Origin: a virus
IMG/VR virus record: IMGVR_UViG_3300009538_000029
Span: 1-43,189 of that record
Length of the DNA stretch: 43,189 nt
Strand: one strand, 5' to 3'
The position numbers and the translations under genes were made by a program. Below are positions 29,727 through 38,709 of this stretch, in pieces. Positions within the stretch are counted from its first letter, which is position 1. Each line of letters begins with the position of its first letter. The notes beneath the pieces are model-generated. The model searched no databases. It saw only the letters and a list, made by a program, of their open reading frames with translations, and had not been told where the DNA came from.

Positions 29727-30298
29727 CAGGGGGCCTGCAAGCTCGCCTTGACCTCGCGGCCGAAGAGTGCGCGCAGCCGCGGCCGGTTGCTCTGCAGCGC
29801 CCGCTCCATGTAGTGCTTGCCCCTCACCGTGATGCTCTTGGTGAGCGCAAAGAGCGGCCGGATGCCGCCACCGTGCCGCTGCATGATGAGGAGTGATCCG
29901 CTGCGGCTCCGGATGATAAAGGTGTTCGCAAATGTCCGCGGTCCGCCCCGCACGCGGCCTGACGGTGTCTTGGCGGCTTCCAGCGGCACCGCCAGATACT
30001 GCGCATGCACCGGTTTAATCTCGCCGCCCATCTCCTGGATCCTGGCGTAGATGACGTCGCTGCCGACGACGCCGAAGCTCGCCCCGAGCAGGCGGCTCTC
30101 CTCGACGCGCCCGCGGATCGAGCGCCGCAGCCGGCCGCTCACATGCGGGGCGTTGAGGACCGCATCCGCGCGCACGATCGCGACGCCTTCTTTCAGGGCC
30201 TTCACGACACCCTGGTGCACGCGGGCCTCGCTCTGCTCCAGCATCTTGAGAAAGCGCTCCGCCCCCTGAACCGTGATCCGAAATCCCACACCTGCCAT
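29726..30298 (-). CDS. HK97 gp10-like neck/tail component protein
   Basis: The 190-residue protein has ITVQGAERFLKMLEQSE, then ALKEGVAIVRADAVLNAPHV and SGRLRRSIRGRV, and VVGSDVIYARIQEMGGEIKP, the standard HK97 gp10 family sequence. It is found between the stopper and tail terminator genes. Its start shares one base with the previous stop. Confidence 0.85.
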   Translation of the reverse strand: MAGVGFRITVQGAERFLKMLEQSEARVHQGVVKALKEGVAIVRADAVLNAPHVSGRLRRSIRGRVEESRLLGASFGVVGSDVIYARIQEMGGEIKPVHAQYLAVPLEAAKTPSGRVRGGPRTFANTFIIRSRSGSLLIMQRHGGGIRPLFALTKSITVRGKHYMERALQSNRPRLRALFGREVKASLQAP

Positions 30299-30636
30299 CA
30301 GTCGTTCTTCGCCTCAAGGATCGCCTCGATGTGATGCCCGAAGAAGTTGCTCACCTCATGGACGACGTACTTCTGACCGGTCGCCTCATCGGTGATGAGG
30401 TCGTTGGCCCGGATGTCCTGCCGGCTCGTGAAGAGCCGGTGCGTCGCGCTCGGGATGCGGCCCAGCACCGTCTGCTGCAGCCGGCCACTCAGCGGCTCGA
30501 GACGCGCCCGGATCCCGGTCGCTTGCGGCGTCTCGGTCACGATCGGCTGCTTGGTGCCGCTCGCATAGGAGCGCACCGGCCGCGTCAGCGTGACCGCCTG
30601 GATGAGCAGCGAGCCGGGGACGGTGCCGGAAGCCAT
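30298..30636 (-). CDS. Head-tail stopper protein
   Basis: The 112-residue protein is beta-rich, with QATGIRARLEPLSGRLQQTV and DIRANDLITDEATGQKYVVH, like the phage head-tail joining (stopper) family. It follows the adaptor and precedes gp10, as in HK97-like modules. Its start shares one base with the previous stop. Confidence 0.75.
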   Translation of the reverse strand: MASGTVPGSLLIQAVTLTRPVRSYASGTKQPIVTETPQATGIRARLEPLSGRLQQTVLGRIPSATHRLFTSRQDIRANDLITDEATGQKYVVHEVSNFFGHHIEAILEAKND

Positions 30637-31199
30637 CAGCTCACCCGGGTCCTCCGGTACGCCTCCAGCACGCTCCTGATCTCGCCGGGCAGCTCCTCCT
30701 CGCTGTAGTCCACCCGGTAGCTGCCGATGCCTAGGCTGCGGATGCCCTGGTTCTCTTTGTTGCGAAAGCGATCCGCGATGAGCTCAATGAGCGCTTGCTG
30801 CAGGTCCTGCGGGATGTCCGCGTAGCCCGCTTCGTAGGTGGCCTTCACATTCTGGATCCCCACTGAGAAGACCAGCCCGTCGAGCCGGATGAGGCCCTGG
30901 TTGGGATACACGGCGAAGTCGCTTGCGGCGATCTGTGTGGCGGCCCCAAACACCCGGAGCGGGTCGTCGTACAGGCTCGTGACGCTCAGCAGCGGCCACT
31001 GGCGCACGACGAGGGTGTCTGTGCCGTCCCCGTCGCGCTGCTCCGTATACGTCGCCTTGGCGAATGACCGATCGCAATAGCGCTCCATCCAGGCGCCGAG
31101 GCGCGCGATCAGGTCCTGCAGCAGCACATCCTGCGCCGTCTCCGTGTTGGCGATCTCCAGGTATGTCTTGACCCGCTCGATGGTCACGAGATTCGTCAT
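30636..31199 (-). CDS. Head-tail connector/adaptor (HK97 gp6-like)
   Basis: The 187-residue protein has an N-terminal helical part (LVTIERVKTYLEIANTETAQ, DLIARLGAWMERYCDRSF) and later VKATYEAGYADIPQDLQQAL, ELIADRFRNKENQG, the gp6/adaptor signature. It joins the portal ring to the stopper. It starts 3 bp after the preceding small ORF. Confidence 0.85.
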   Translation of the reverse strand: MTNLVTIERVKTYLEIANTETAQDVLLQDLIARLGAWMERYCDRSFAKATYTEQRDGDGTDTLVVRQWPLLSVTSLYDDPLRVFGAATQIAASDFAVYPNQGLIRLDGLVFSVGIQNVKATYEAGYADIPQDLQQALIELIADRFRNKENQGIRSLGIGSYRVDYSEEELPGEIRSVLEAYRRTRVS

Positions 31200-31202
31200 C
31201 CC

Positions 31203-31349
31203 CTAGGCCTTCGTGTGGTAGCGTCGCAGCTGTGTATCCCTCGGCGAGAGCAACTGCTTCGCCGGACGGGCGAGCTGCGTCTCACGACGCTCCTCGTCCT
31301 CTTCACGACTCGGCTTGACCCGTCGTGTCCTTGGTCTCAGTGGTTTCAT
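31203..31349 (-). CDS. Small basic protein between capsid and adaptor genes
   Basis: This 48-residue protein begins KPLRPRTRRVKPSREEDEER and ends DTQLRRYHTKA. The ATG at 31349 has GGAGA 6 nt upstream. The frame overlaps the upstream small gene by 47 bp and stops 3 bp before the adaptor ATG, so it exactly fills the gap. No known family; it is short enough to be uncertain. Confidence 0.45.
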   Translation of the reverse strand: MKPLRPRTRRVKPSREEDEERRETQLARPAKQLLSPRDTQLRRYHTKA

Positions 31350-31524
31350 GCGCGGTCTCCGGTGCCGGCTGCGTGGGCGCCGGGCTGGGTGGCAGGGCTG
31401 TCTGAAAGAGGTTCGGGTAGCTCGCGCAGAGCCGCTCCAGCTCCTCTTCGTCGAGCTCCACATAGCCGGCCTTGTACTCCTTGCCGTCGACGTTGCAGTC
31501 TTTCTGGCAGTACCCAGTCGCCAT
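31303..31524 (-). CDS. Small acidic head-region protein
   Basis: This 73-residue protein begins ATGYCQKDCNVDGKEYKAGY and has a Pro/Thr/Glu-rich tail. CxxxC (C6, C10) near the N-terminus may bind metal. GGAGGACGGC precedes the ATG at 31524. Small proteins at this position are often head decoration or accessory proteins, but this one is not recognised. Confidence 0.6.
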   Translation of the reverse strand: MATGYCQKDCNVDGKEYKAGYVELDEEELERLCASYPNLFQTALPPSPAPTQPAPETAHETTETKDTTGQAES

Positions 31525-31596
31525 GCCGTCCTCCTGTCGGGCGTGGCGGCGGAGGACACCGACTATGGGCCCTCCGCCGCGTCACGCGACGTGCGA

Positions 31597-33015
31597 TTAC
31601 GAGAAGTTGCGACCTTGCGCCGTGTGCGTTTCCGCCGTGCCCAGCACGCGCTGGAAATCTCCGCGCCAGGTCACGACCGCGATTAGCTGATCCGTCTCGA
31701 TGTCCTCCTTCGTCTTGATGGTGGGTGCTCGCCGCACCCCGCGGATCCACGCTCGGCGATTCGCGAGCACCAGATTCGAGAGGGTGTTGGGCCCAGCCCC
31801 GGTGTTGACGCCCGTGGCGGCGACGTCATCCCGCATGTGCTCCGAGACCACCACCGGGATCCCATCGAGCGAGGCGAGTTGCCCGGTCACGATCGTGGCC
31901 AGTGGGCCGTACTTCTCGACCGTGATGACTTCGGCCAGGCCCAGCATCTTGATGAGCCCCTTGACCGACACGATCCAGGCCAGATCCCGCGGATCGGCTC
32001 CGTACTTGCCGAGGCTGCCGCGCAGCGCCCGGAGATTCGCCGTCGAGAAGGTGGCCAGGTCCGTGGTCAGCGAGTTCGCCTGCGCGTGCTTGCGCAGCCC
32101 GACCCAGGTCTTTTCGGCCAGATCCGCGCTTCCACCGTTGGTGTCGTTGTCCATGTGGGTGCCGGAGCTGTCGCCGTTGAGGTAGGCGGTCTCGAGGCCG
32201 TAGGCCAAGCCTTCGATGATCTCATCGCGCAGGAAGGGCGCCATCGCGATGATGCTGTCCTCATCGAGCTCCAGGGACCAGAGCACCCGCACCCCGAGCT
32301 TCTGCGCATCCAGAGTCACCTGGCGGGTTCCTGGGGTCTTGGCCGTCGCCTTGGAGGCGGCATCGGCCGTTGACTCGCTGAGCTTCACAGCGTTCTGCCG
32401 GGCGAACGCGCGCGCCGGCAACTTGAAGGGATCCGTCGGCATGTTGATTTCGGGGAAGAGCTGCCCGACCGCCGCCGCGATCCGCACGCGGTCGATGAGG
32501 TCTCGGCTGAATCCCGTCGGGATGAACTCGAGCCCCTCCGCCGCCGTGGCCGAATCGAGCGCCTTGCTCAGCTGGGTGTAGTGATCCTTCCAGTCCGCCC
32601 AGCCTTTCGTCTTGGGCTTCTCGATCCGGCTCTGGATGAAGCTCGCGACCTTCTCCTCCGTGTCCAGCTCGACGTTGCGGCCCGCGCTCAGCATCGCGGT
32701 GATGACGGCGTAGTCGTTGAGCTTGGCCAGCTCCTCCACATCCGGCGTGAACAGCGGGTTCGTGGGGACCGGCGCTGACCACGCGTGCGGCGGCACGTAC
32801 TTCGGGCTGATGCCGTGCACCGCGAACTTGATGCTCATGTCCCGTCCGCGCACCCCCAAATCGAATTGTCCCCGGCGCTGTGGTGTGCGGGCGTCCGCGA
32901 TCGCTTTCGAGATTTCCCCCTGCACGATCTTCGCCAGCATGTCCTGGCTGGTGCCTTGCTCGACCTGTTCCTTCAGGTCATGCACGAGCTTCGTCAGCTC
33001 TGCGAGTCCTTCCAT
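31597..33015 (-). CDS. Major capsid protein (HK97 fold)
   Basis: The 472-residue protein starts with a coiled coil (LAELTKLVHDLKEQVEQGTS), the delta domain usually removed by the prohead protease. The HK97 capsid body follows from about residue 165: LEFIPTGFSRDLIDRVRIAA, LGVRVLWSLELDEDSIIAMA, DEIIEGLAYGLETAYLNGDS, and a C-terminal GIPVVVSEHMRDD. It follows the protease gene, as in HK97. The long region 60-160 before the body is larger than in HK97. Confidence 0.85.
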   Translation of the reverse strand: MEGLAELTKLVHDLKEQVEQGTSQDMLAKIVQGEISKAIADARTPQRRGQFDLGVRGRDMSIKFAVHGISPKYVPPHAWSAPVPTNPLFTPDVEELAKLNDYAVITAMLSAGRNVELDTEEKVASFIQSRIEKPKTKGWADWKDHYTQLSKALDSATAAEGLEFIPTGFSRDLIDRVRIAAAVGQLFPEINMPTDPFKLPARAFARQNAVKLSESTADAASKATAKTPGTRQVTLDAQKLGVRVLWSLELDEDSIIAMAPFLRDEIIEGLAYGLETAYLNGDSSGTHMDNDTNGGSADLAEKTWVGLRKHAQANSLTTDLATFSTANLRALRGSLGKYGADPRDLAWIVSVKGLIKMLGLAEVITVEKYGPLATIVTGQLASLDGIPVVVSEHMRDDVAATGVNTGAGPNTLSNLVLANRRAWIRGVRRAPTIKTKEDIETDQLIAVVTWRGDFQRVLGTAETHTAQGRNFS

Positions 33016-33047
33016 AGCCCTATTCCTCCCTCTCTCTGTCGCGGCGA

Positions 33048-34010
33048 TCAGCGCACCGCGTATTGCACCGCTGCTTGCACGGCGCGGCCGATCGCGCCAT
33101 CCCGCTCCGCCAACCGCTGGCTGAGCGCCTGCACTTCCTGCTTCAATGCGTCAAGCTCCTGCTGCTTCGCCGTGTCCTCGCCGGTCTCGATCGTCACCTG
33201 CAGCCCATAGGCCTCCGCCAGGGCAAGATGGTGACGCTGCAACCCCTTGCGTTCGACGTCGGTCATGGTCTCTGCTGTCACCTTCGCCTGTGTGACCTCG
33301 GCCTGGCGCCGCTCGTCCAGCGTCGGCTCCTTCGGTGGCGGCGGGGTCGTATCCGATTGCGGCAGGTAGACCTTGATCGGGCTGACCGTGTCCGGCGACC
33401 AGATCTTCTCGATCGTCGTCGCCTCATCGGAGGTCAGCAGCCCCTTCTGCGTGGCGAGGGTCAGCGCCTCGGGATTGCTGGGCACCGGAACGCTGCTGAT
33501 CTCCAGCAGCTCCTGCTGTTGGAACTCGAAGCCCGTCAGCCGGCCTTGCCCGTCGCGCCGCTCGATCGCCGATAGCGGCCGGAAGCCCACGGATTCCGCG
33601 CAGACCCCGGCCAGGTGCGCCTTGAGGGCAAGCGCGGCCAGCTCGAAGCTCTCCGCCATGAAGAAGTCCACGTCATTGATCAACCGCCCCTCCTGCTGCT
33701 CGATCCGGATCGTCTTGCCGATCGGGGGGTTGTCCGCCCGCATGTTGTGCGCCCAGAGGTGCACGGGGTTGGCGAGAAAGTTCTTGAGGTCCCACCCGGC
33801 CACCCGGATGATGTCCCCATCCCGATCCTCCAGCTCCGTGGAGGCGATGAAGCGCAGCACCCGACTGTCCTTGCCGCCCAGTTGCTTGACATCCACGCCC
33901 ATCGCCATGCGCAGCAGTGGGCTGGTCCCCGTTCGCGTAATCACCTCGCCGGCTTCATAGGCCCGCCAGAGCCCTCCGCAGGCTTCCTGCACTGTCCGAA
34001 ACGTGAGCAT
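33048..34010 (-). CDS. Prohead protease (U35) with C-terminal scaffold-like extension
   Basis: The 320-residue protein has the HK97 gp4 pattern: RFIASTELEDRDGDIIRVAG, then LWAHN with H88, CAESVGF with S140 and QELLEISSVPVPSNPEAL with E170, likely catalytic or structural residues. The family is usually about 200 residues. Here residues 190-320 add a Pro-rich linker and a coiled coil (QQELDALKQEVQALSQRLAE) ending QYAVR, which could act as scaffold. The ATG at 34010 is preceded by AAAGGAGGAGC, a very strong ribosome binding site 12 bp after the portal stop, so it was chosen over an upstream in-frame start. Confidence 0.8.
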   Translation of the reverse strand: MLTFRTVQEACGGLWRAYEAGEVITRTGTSPLLRMAMGVDVKQLGGKDSRVLRFIASTELEDRDGDIIRVAGWDLKNFLANPVHLWAHNMRADNPPIGKTIRIEQQEGRLINDVDFFMAESFELAALALKAHLAGVCAESVGFRPLSAIERRDGQGRLTGFEFQQQELLEISSVPVPSNPEALTLATQKGLLTSDEATTIEKIWSPDTVSPIKVYLPQSDTTPPPPKEPTLDERRQAEVTQAKVTAETMTDVERKGLQRHHLALAEAYGLQVTIETGEDTAKQQELDALKQEVQALSQRLAERDGAIGRAVQAAVQYAVR

Positions 34011-34021
34011 TTGCTCCTCCT

Positions 34022-36130
34022 TTACCTGCTGATGACTTCGAGCAGGACGCATCGACAGTTCACGACTTCCTCCGCCGCACCGGCCTGATCCCCCGGGTAC
34101 ATCAGCCCGTTAGAGAACGGCGCCATGAGGCTCACTGGGGCGCCACTCCGCGCCGGATCGGTCTCCGCATCCAGTTGCTGGTGACTCTCCCGCACATGCC
34201 CGTCGCGCGCGCTGAGCCACTGTTTTCCGCTCACAACCCCGCTCTGGCTCATCCCTGTGAGGCTGCCGAAGTTGGCCGCCCCCACCATCTCCGTCTGCGC
34301 GATGCGCAGGCTGCGCACCTGTTGCGCGTTGTGGAACACGGCGTTGATCCGGTCGGCAATCTGGGTGATGCCTTCACCCAGCCGTTCCCCGGCCACCAGC
34401 GCCTGCCGGATCTCCTCGCGCATACTCTCGGTCGTGCCCCGCTTGAACTTGAAGACTTGCTGACTCAGGAACTCCGCAATCCGCGGATCCTTCAGATTGA
34501 AGTCGAAGTCCGCGCCGAGCAGCGCCAGCACACGAGCCCCACGCCGCTCGATGGCCGCCGTCATGGCGCGCCGGCCGATCTGCTCCAGCTCGCGCTCGGC
34601 TTCCACTACGTCGAACATGATTTGCTCCAGCGTGATGCGCTGCTTCAGCATCACGCCGCCATTGACCGTCAGCTGCATGCTGTCCTGCAGCAACGCCTCA
34701 TGCAGGCGCCGGATGACCTCCTCGCGTTGCCGAATGAAGAGGCTGCGCAGCTGGGCCGCCATCGGGCCCGCCAGAATCTCCACATCGTTCATGAACTCCC
34801 GCCACCGCGCGGTCTTGATGGTCGTGAGGCGCGCCTTCTCCGGCGTCATCGCCCCCTCCACACCGGGCCCCACACCTGGCTGCGCCGGGGCCGTGCCCAG
34901 CGGCACGACCGTGAACGGCACGGTAATGTCATCCATGCCGGGCAGCGGCAGCGTCTCCAGTCCCATCTCCTCCCGCGCCTCGTTGCGCGTGATGATGCCG
35001 CCCTCGATGAGTTTCCTCACGCGCTCGACCCGGTCGTTCTCATCCTCGCGGAGGGCTTCGATATGGCCGAGATCGAAGCGCAGCCGGATGTCCTCGCCGT
35101 ACTCGCTGGCCAGCTGCTCGTTGAGCTGATCCTCCACCCGTTGCAGGCGCGGCAGCATCGCCAGCTTCCAGAAGATCTGCAGCTGCTCGCGCACGTTCGC
35201 CGCGAACTGCCCATCGAGCAGCCCCACCAGCACCGGCGGCACGCCGAAGGCGGCGAGGATCTCCTCGCGGCTCATCTTGCGGGAGTCGATAAACTGCGCT
35301 TCGCGCTGCTTCATCCCCATGCTGACCCAGGTCCACTTGCCGCCGAGGAAGCCGACCTTGCCGGTGTTCTTCGGGCCCCGGAAGTTCTTCTCGAACTCCT
35401 GCTTCACGCGGTCGACGTCTTCCTGCTTGACCGCCGCCTCCGTCGTGAAGACCCCCTCCGGCATGGCGTTGTTGCGGAAGAAATTCCGGTTGTAGGCGAT
35501 GGCGAACTGATCGTGCTCCACGCTCAGCGCCGCGGCCTCCAGCGTGGAGAGGCCGTAGTAGTCATCGAGCGGGTTGTACGTCTTCAGGTGCATGACGTCC
35601 TGCGGCTCGAAGCGGATCCGGCGCCCGTTCACCTCGTAGAGAAAGCCGGCCAGATAGTCCACCGGGTCCGGGATCACCCGCATGCGATCCGGCCGCAGCG
35701 GGTAGAGCTCGACCGGCGGGCCGCGCTTGGTCTTGCGGACTTTCTCGATGTAGCCGTTGCCCATCAGCTCGATGCTGGCCATGAGCGTCTCGATGAAGAT
35801 GGCCTTGCCCATGTACGGGTTGATGCTCTCGAAGAGGTCCAGGAGCGGATGCGACTCCAGCGGTTTCTCCTCGCCCTTCACGCGCTGCACGACGAGGAGC
35901 GGCACATCGGCCGCGGCCTCCGCGATGCGCTTCACGCAGGCATAGACCCAGACCTCGCGCCGGAAGACCCGGCCGAAATCGGCGAAGGTCGCGATCGTCT
36001 CCGGACGGGGCACGCCCTGCGCGGCTTGCCAGGGCATCGTGATCATGGGGAACGTGGCGGACTGCTTCTCGATGCGGCGCGGAAGCCAGCGATCCGCGAC
36101 CGCGTGGCGGAGACGCTCCAGGAGCGCCAT
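34022..36130 (-). CDS. Portal protein fused to MuF/SPP1 gp7-like head protein
   Basis: In this 702-residue protein residues 1-400 match HK97-type portals: VWVYACVKRIAEAAADVPLL-like core, ELYPLRPDRMRVIPDP, QDVMHLKTYNPLDDYYGLST, NFFRNNAMPEGVFTTEA and MSREEILAAFGVPPVLVGLL. The C-terminal part, from about 440, ends with the MuF/gp7 pattern LRIAQTEMVGAANFG, WLSARDGHVRESHQQL, FSNGLMYPGD and NCRCVLLE. Portals of this type are usually 400-450 residues with MuF as the next gene, so this is a fusion in one frame. The start ATG overlaps the terminase stop (TGATG); a GTG one codon earlier is possible. Confidence 0.85.
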   Translation of the reverse strand: MALLERLRHAVADRWLPRRIEKQSATFPMITMPWQAAQGVPRPETIATFADFGRVFRREVWVYACVKRIAEAAADVPLLVVQRVKGEEKPLESHPLLDLFESINPYMGKAIFIETLMASIELMGNGYIEKVRKTKRGPPVELYPLRPDRMRVIPDPVDYLAGFLYEVNGRRIRFEPQDVMHLKTYNPLDDYYGLSTLEAAALSVEHDQFAIAYNRNFFRNNAMPEGVFTTEAAVKQEDVDRVKQEFEKNFRGPKNTGKVGFLGGKWTWVSMGMKQREAQFIDSRKMSREEILAAFGVPPVLVGLLDGQFAANVREQLQIFWKLAMLPRLQRVEDQLNEQLASEYGEDIRLRFDLGHIEALREDENDRVERVRKLIEGGIITRNEAREEMGLETLPLPGMDDITVPFTVVPLGTAPAQPGVGPGVEGAMTPEKARLTTIKTARWREFMNDVEILAGPMAAQLRSLFIRQREEVIRRLHEALLQDSMQLTVNGGVMLKQRITLEQIMFDVVEAERELEQIGRRAMTAAIERRGARVLALLGADFDFNLKDPRIAEFLSQQVFKFKRGTTESMREEIRQALVAGERLGEGITQIADRINAVFHNAQQVRSLRIAQTEMVGAANFGSLTGMSQSGVVSGKQWLSARDGHVRESHQQLDAETDPARSGAPVSLMAPFSNGLMYPGDQAGAAEEVVNCRCVLLEVISR

Positions 36131-37605
36131 CACTCGTCTTCCTCCGCGCGGCGCTCGCTGTGCCGCGAGGCGAATCCAACGACCGGGGTGGTCTGCAGCT
36201 CGGCGGCTTTGCAGGCCAGCATGATGCTGAAGAAGCTGTCGCCATGGCCCTCGGCGGTGTCCGGGGCGTCCAGGTTGTCATCGACGCTCAAGAGTTGCCG
36301 GCGCTGCCGGGGGTCCGGCAGCAGGCGGATCGTCTTCTGCCGCACGCGGCGGCCGAACATCGCGGCGCACTCGAATTTGGCTTTGGCGGTCATCGGCACG
36401 CCGAGGGCGCAGCGGGGCAGCTCCCGTCGCTCTTTGAAGCCCTCCAGCTCGGCGCGCGTGTCGTCGTAGCAGAAGCCGGAGAGGGTGTAGAGCGCATCCA
36501 GCGCTTTCACTACCTCGACTTGCTCGGTATAGTCCGTGCGGTCGAACCACCGCGAGAGCCGCTGCACAAGCTCCGTGCCGGTGTCCTCGAAGAACGCCAG
36601 GTGGGACGGGTGAGTCTTCTTGCCCAGATCGAGCCCGATCACATAAGCGGCGCCTGGGGTGGCCATTCCGATCTCGAGCGGCTGCAGGCTCGAGTCGATG
36701 ACCGTGTCGAGCTCCGCCTCCTCGAAGTAGCTGCTGACCTCCCGCACCGGCCGGCACTGGTACTCTTTCAGGAAGGCCTTCTTGCCGACTTCCTTGTCGC
36801 GGATCTCGATCAGGCGCTCGTATGGGAACATCTCCGGCCAGAGCACCTCCTGGCGCTCGAAGTCGATCACCGCCGGGTACTCCGCCACGTCGAAGCTCTC
36901 CATCTCCTTGAGCGCCTTAAACAGATCCTCCTTGTCCTGCGGCGTGCCCGCGATGTGCAGGAAGCCGCCCTCCTGCGGCATGCTGACGATCTCCTCCAGG
37001 AAGATGCGGGTGATCTTCTCGATCTGCGTGAGGTCCAAGCGCACCTCCGGGTCGCGGAGGATGTCATCGCACAGCACTCCATGCGGATGCCGGCCGCGCT
37101 TGAAGGTCATCACGCCCGCCGGCTCGATCAGCACCTCCCGGCGCTCGCTGGTGCCGGCGACCTCCGGCGTGCGGTAGTGGAGGATGCTCTCCGCGTCAGT
37201 CAAACTCACCAGCGGCTTGAACCACGGGTTCGCCTCGACGTAGCGCTTGACCTTCTTCAGGTGGTACTGCGAGAGATCCGTGCTGTAGCTCATGTAGAGC
37301 AGTTCCTCAAACGTCGGCGCCTCCGGGGCATAGAGCATGCGGAATAACTGCCAGGCCACGAAACCGTAGAACGTCGTGCTCTTGCTGTGCTTCCGGGCGG
37401 AGATCGTTCCGGTCTTCTGGCGCTCCTGCAGCCGCGTACACCACTGGTCGATGTGCCGCCCTGGCACGAACCGCCCGTCGATCAGCTCCAGGCTGTCGCG
37501 GAAGACGTGGTTGACGAAGACGTCGAGCCGGCGCGGGGCCACCGACCGCACCAGCTCAACGTACTCGTCCGAAGAAATCAGCGGTGCGGAGAGCGAGCTC
37601 GTCAT
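36130..37605 (-). CDS. terL: Terminase large subunit
   Basis: This 491-residue protein has an N-terminal ATPase with variant Walker A ARKHSKST (70-77) and Walker B LCDDILRD (D180, D181). A C-terminal RNase H-like nuclease follows, with likely acids D326 (IGLDLGKK), D381 (CYDDTR) and D456 (EGHGDSFFS). It packages phage DNA through the portal. It overlaps the small subunit gene by 50 bp and is coupled to the portal gene. GGAGGTGC lies about 12 nt before the ATG. Confidence 0.85.
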   Translation of the reverse strand: MTSSLSAPLISSDEYVELVRSVAPRRLDVFVNHVFRDSLELIDGRFVPGRHIDQWCTRLQERQKTGTISARKHSKSTTFYGFVAWQLFRMLYAPEAPTFEELLYMSYSTDLSQYHLKKVKRYVEANPWFKPLVSLTDAESILHYRTPEVAGTSERREVLIEPAGVMTFKRGRHPHGVLCDDILRDPEVRLDLTQIEKITRIFLEEIVSMPQEGGFLHIAGTPQDKEDLFKALKEMESFDVAEYPAVIDFERQEVLWPEMFPYERLIEIRDKEVGKKAFLKEYQCRPVREVSSYFEEAELDTVIDSSLQPLEIGMATPGAAYVIGLDLGKKTHPSHLAFFEDTGTELVQRLSRWFDRTDYTEQVEVVKALDALYTLSGFCYDDTRAELEGFKERRELPRCALGVPMTAKAKFECAAMFGRRVRQKTIRLLPDPRQRRQLLSVDDNLDAPDTAEGHGDSFFSIMLACKAAELQTTPVVGFASRHSERRAEEDE

Positions 37606-38041
37606 TGGGATAGCGCACCTCCACGCGGAGGCGCAGGTCCTTCTTTTCGGTGTAGGTGATGTCGTGCTTGGTGGTCAGATCCGGTGTGGGCTCCAGCAGG
37701 CTCAGGCGCACCGCGAGCTTTTCCAGGATGGCGTCTTCTTCCTGTAAGAGCTTGAGGCAGGTCGGCTTCACGACCTCCAGACGCGCCGAGGTATAGAGCT
37801 GCCAGAGGACGCGCCGGCGCTCCCGCGTATTCTCGAACAGCTCCCGCAGAATGCCTTCCTTGTTGAGGTGCCGGATCTCGCCGTCGGTCAGGTCCTGGCC
37901 GGCGTGGACGATGTGCCGGACCGTGCGCTCCGGAATGCCCTGGGTTTCGGCAATTTCCCGGCTGGTCCAGCCGCGAATCCGCAGGCGGTAAACCTGCAGC
38001 GCTTTTGGACTTGTGACGAGCCGACGCTTGCCGCGACTCAT
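37556..38041 (-). CDS. terS: Terminase small subunit-like HTH protein
   Basis: The 161-residue protein has an N-terminal HTH (LQVYRLRIRGWTSREIAETQ, GIPERTVRHIVHAG), then a helical middle and a strand-rich C-terminus (YTEKKDLRLRVEVRYPNDEL). It lies just upstream of terL, where the small subunit recognises DNA for packaging. Its ATG overlaps the ParB-like stop (ATGA). Assigned by HTH and position. Confidence 0.7.
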   Translation of the reverse strand: MSRGKRRLVTSPKALQVYRLRIRGWTSREIAETQGIPERTVRHIVHAGQDLTDGEIRHLNKEGILRELFENTRERRRVLWQLYTSARLEVVKPTCLKLLQEEDAILEKLAVRLSLLEPTPDLTTKHDITYTEKKDLRLRVEVRYPNDELALRTADFFGRVR

Positions 38042-38709
38042 TGCCGCGCGACCTCCTCCGGGGCGGGCTTTCCTGCGGCCCTTAAATAACCCTTCACGAT
38101 GACTTCCAGCGCATGGCCACGCCGGTTCGGCCCGTCCACTTCCTTCTCGACCTCCGTGATGACGTGCTCCACCAGTTCCGCCTGCGGCTTGCGCATGACG
38201 AAGGTGACCACCTGCAGCGCCTCGCGCTCCTCCATCTCCGCCTGCAGCTCGATGGTCTTCTCGATGTCATCCGGCAGCTTCAGCAGCTCCAACTGGTCGG
38301 CCAGCTCGTGCTCCTCGAAACCGAGCTCTTTCTCCAAGGCCTCCACCGGGATGCGCTTGGACAGCTCCGCGATGACCAGCGCGACCTTGACCGGCACCAG
38401 GTTGCCCCGCAGCTGGTTCATGCTGATCGTGTCCATCATCGCTTCGTCCTGCGTGGCCGGTAGGACGACGCAGGGCAACGTCTGGATGCCGCTCTCTTTG
38501 GCGGCCCGCCAGCGATGCTCGCCGTCTACGATGGTGTAGCAGCCGGTCTCATCCGGCGGCCGGACGTAGATGGCGCTCTTGAAGCCCCGCGCTTTGATGC
38601 TGGCGACCAGCGCCTCGTAGGTCTTGGCCGGCATTGCGTTGGGGTTGTAGTCATTGGCCCGAATGCGCTCGACCGGGATCAGCTCAACCGTGTGGAATGT
38701 CTCGGACAT
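38038..38709 (-). CDS. ParB-like nuclease/Srx-fold protein
   Basis: This 223-residue protein has the ParB N-terminal domain: IPVERIRANDYNPNAMPAKT, LVASIKARGFKSAIYVRPP, and TIVDGEHRWRAAKESG, the last being the ParB GEHR/GERR motif. A helical middle domain follows, with YNPNAM at the usual place. The C-terminus lacks the ParB dimer motif I would expect for a partition protein. There is no parA nearby, so a role in partition is doubtful; phage ParB-like proteins of this kind are common near methyltransferases and terminases. ATG overlaps the methyltransferase stop as TGATG. Confidence 0.8.
   Translation of the reverse strand: MSETFHTVELIPVERIRANDYNPNAMPAKTYEALVASIKARGFKSAIYVRPPDETGCYTIVDGEHRWRAAKESGIQTLPCVVLPATQDEAMMDTISMNQLRGNLVPVKVALVIAELSKRIPVEALEKELGFEEHELADQLELLKLPDDIEKTIELQAEMEEREALQVVTFVMRKPQAELVEHVITEVEKEVDGPNRRGHALEVIVKGYLRAAGKPAPEEVARQ

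Noticed and set aside
34175-36469. Very long plus-strand reading frame (764 codons)
   Set aside because: It is the antisense of the portal-MuF gene and part of terL; its His/Leu/Arg-rich product is typical of high-G+C shadow frames.
38038-38709. Plasmid partition gene (phage-plasmid)
   Set aside because: No parA and no centromere-like repeats are visible, and the protein is embedded in a terminase operon.
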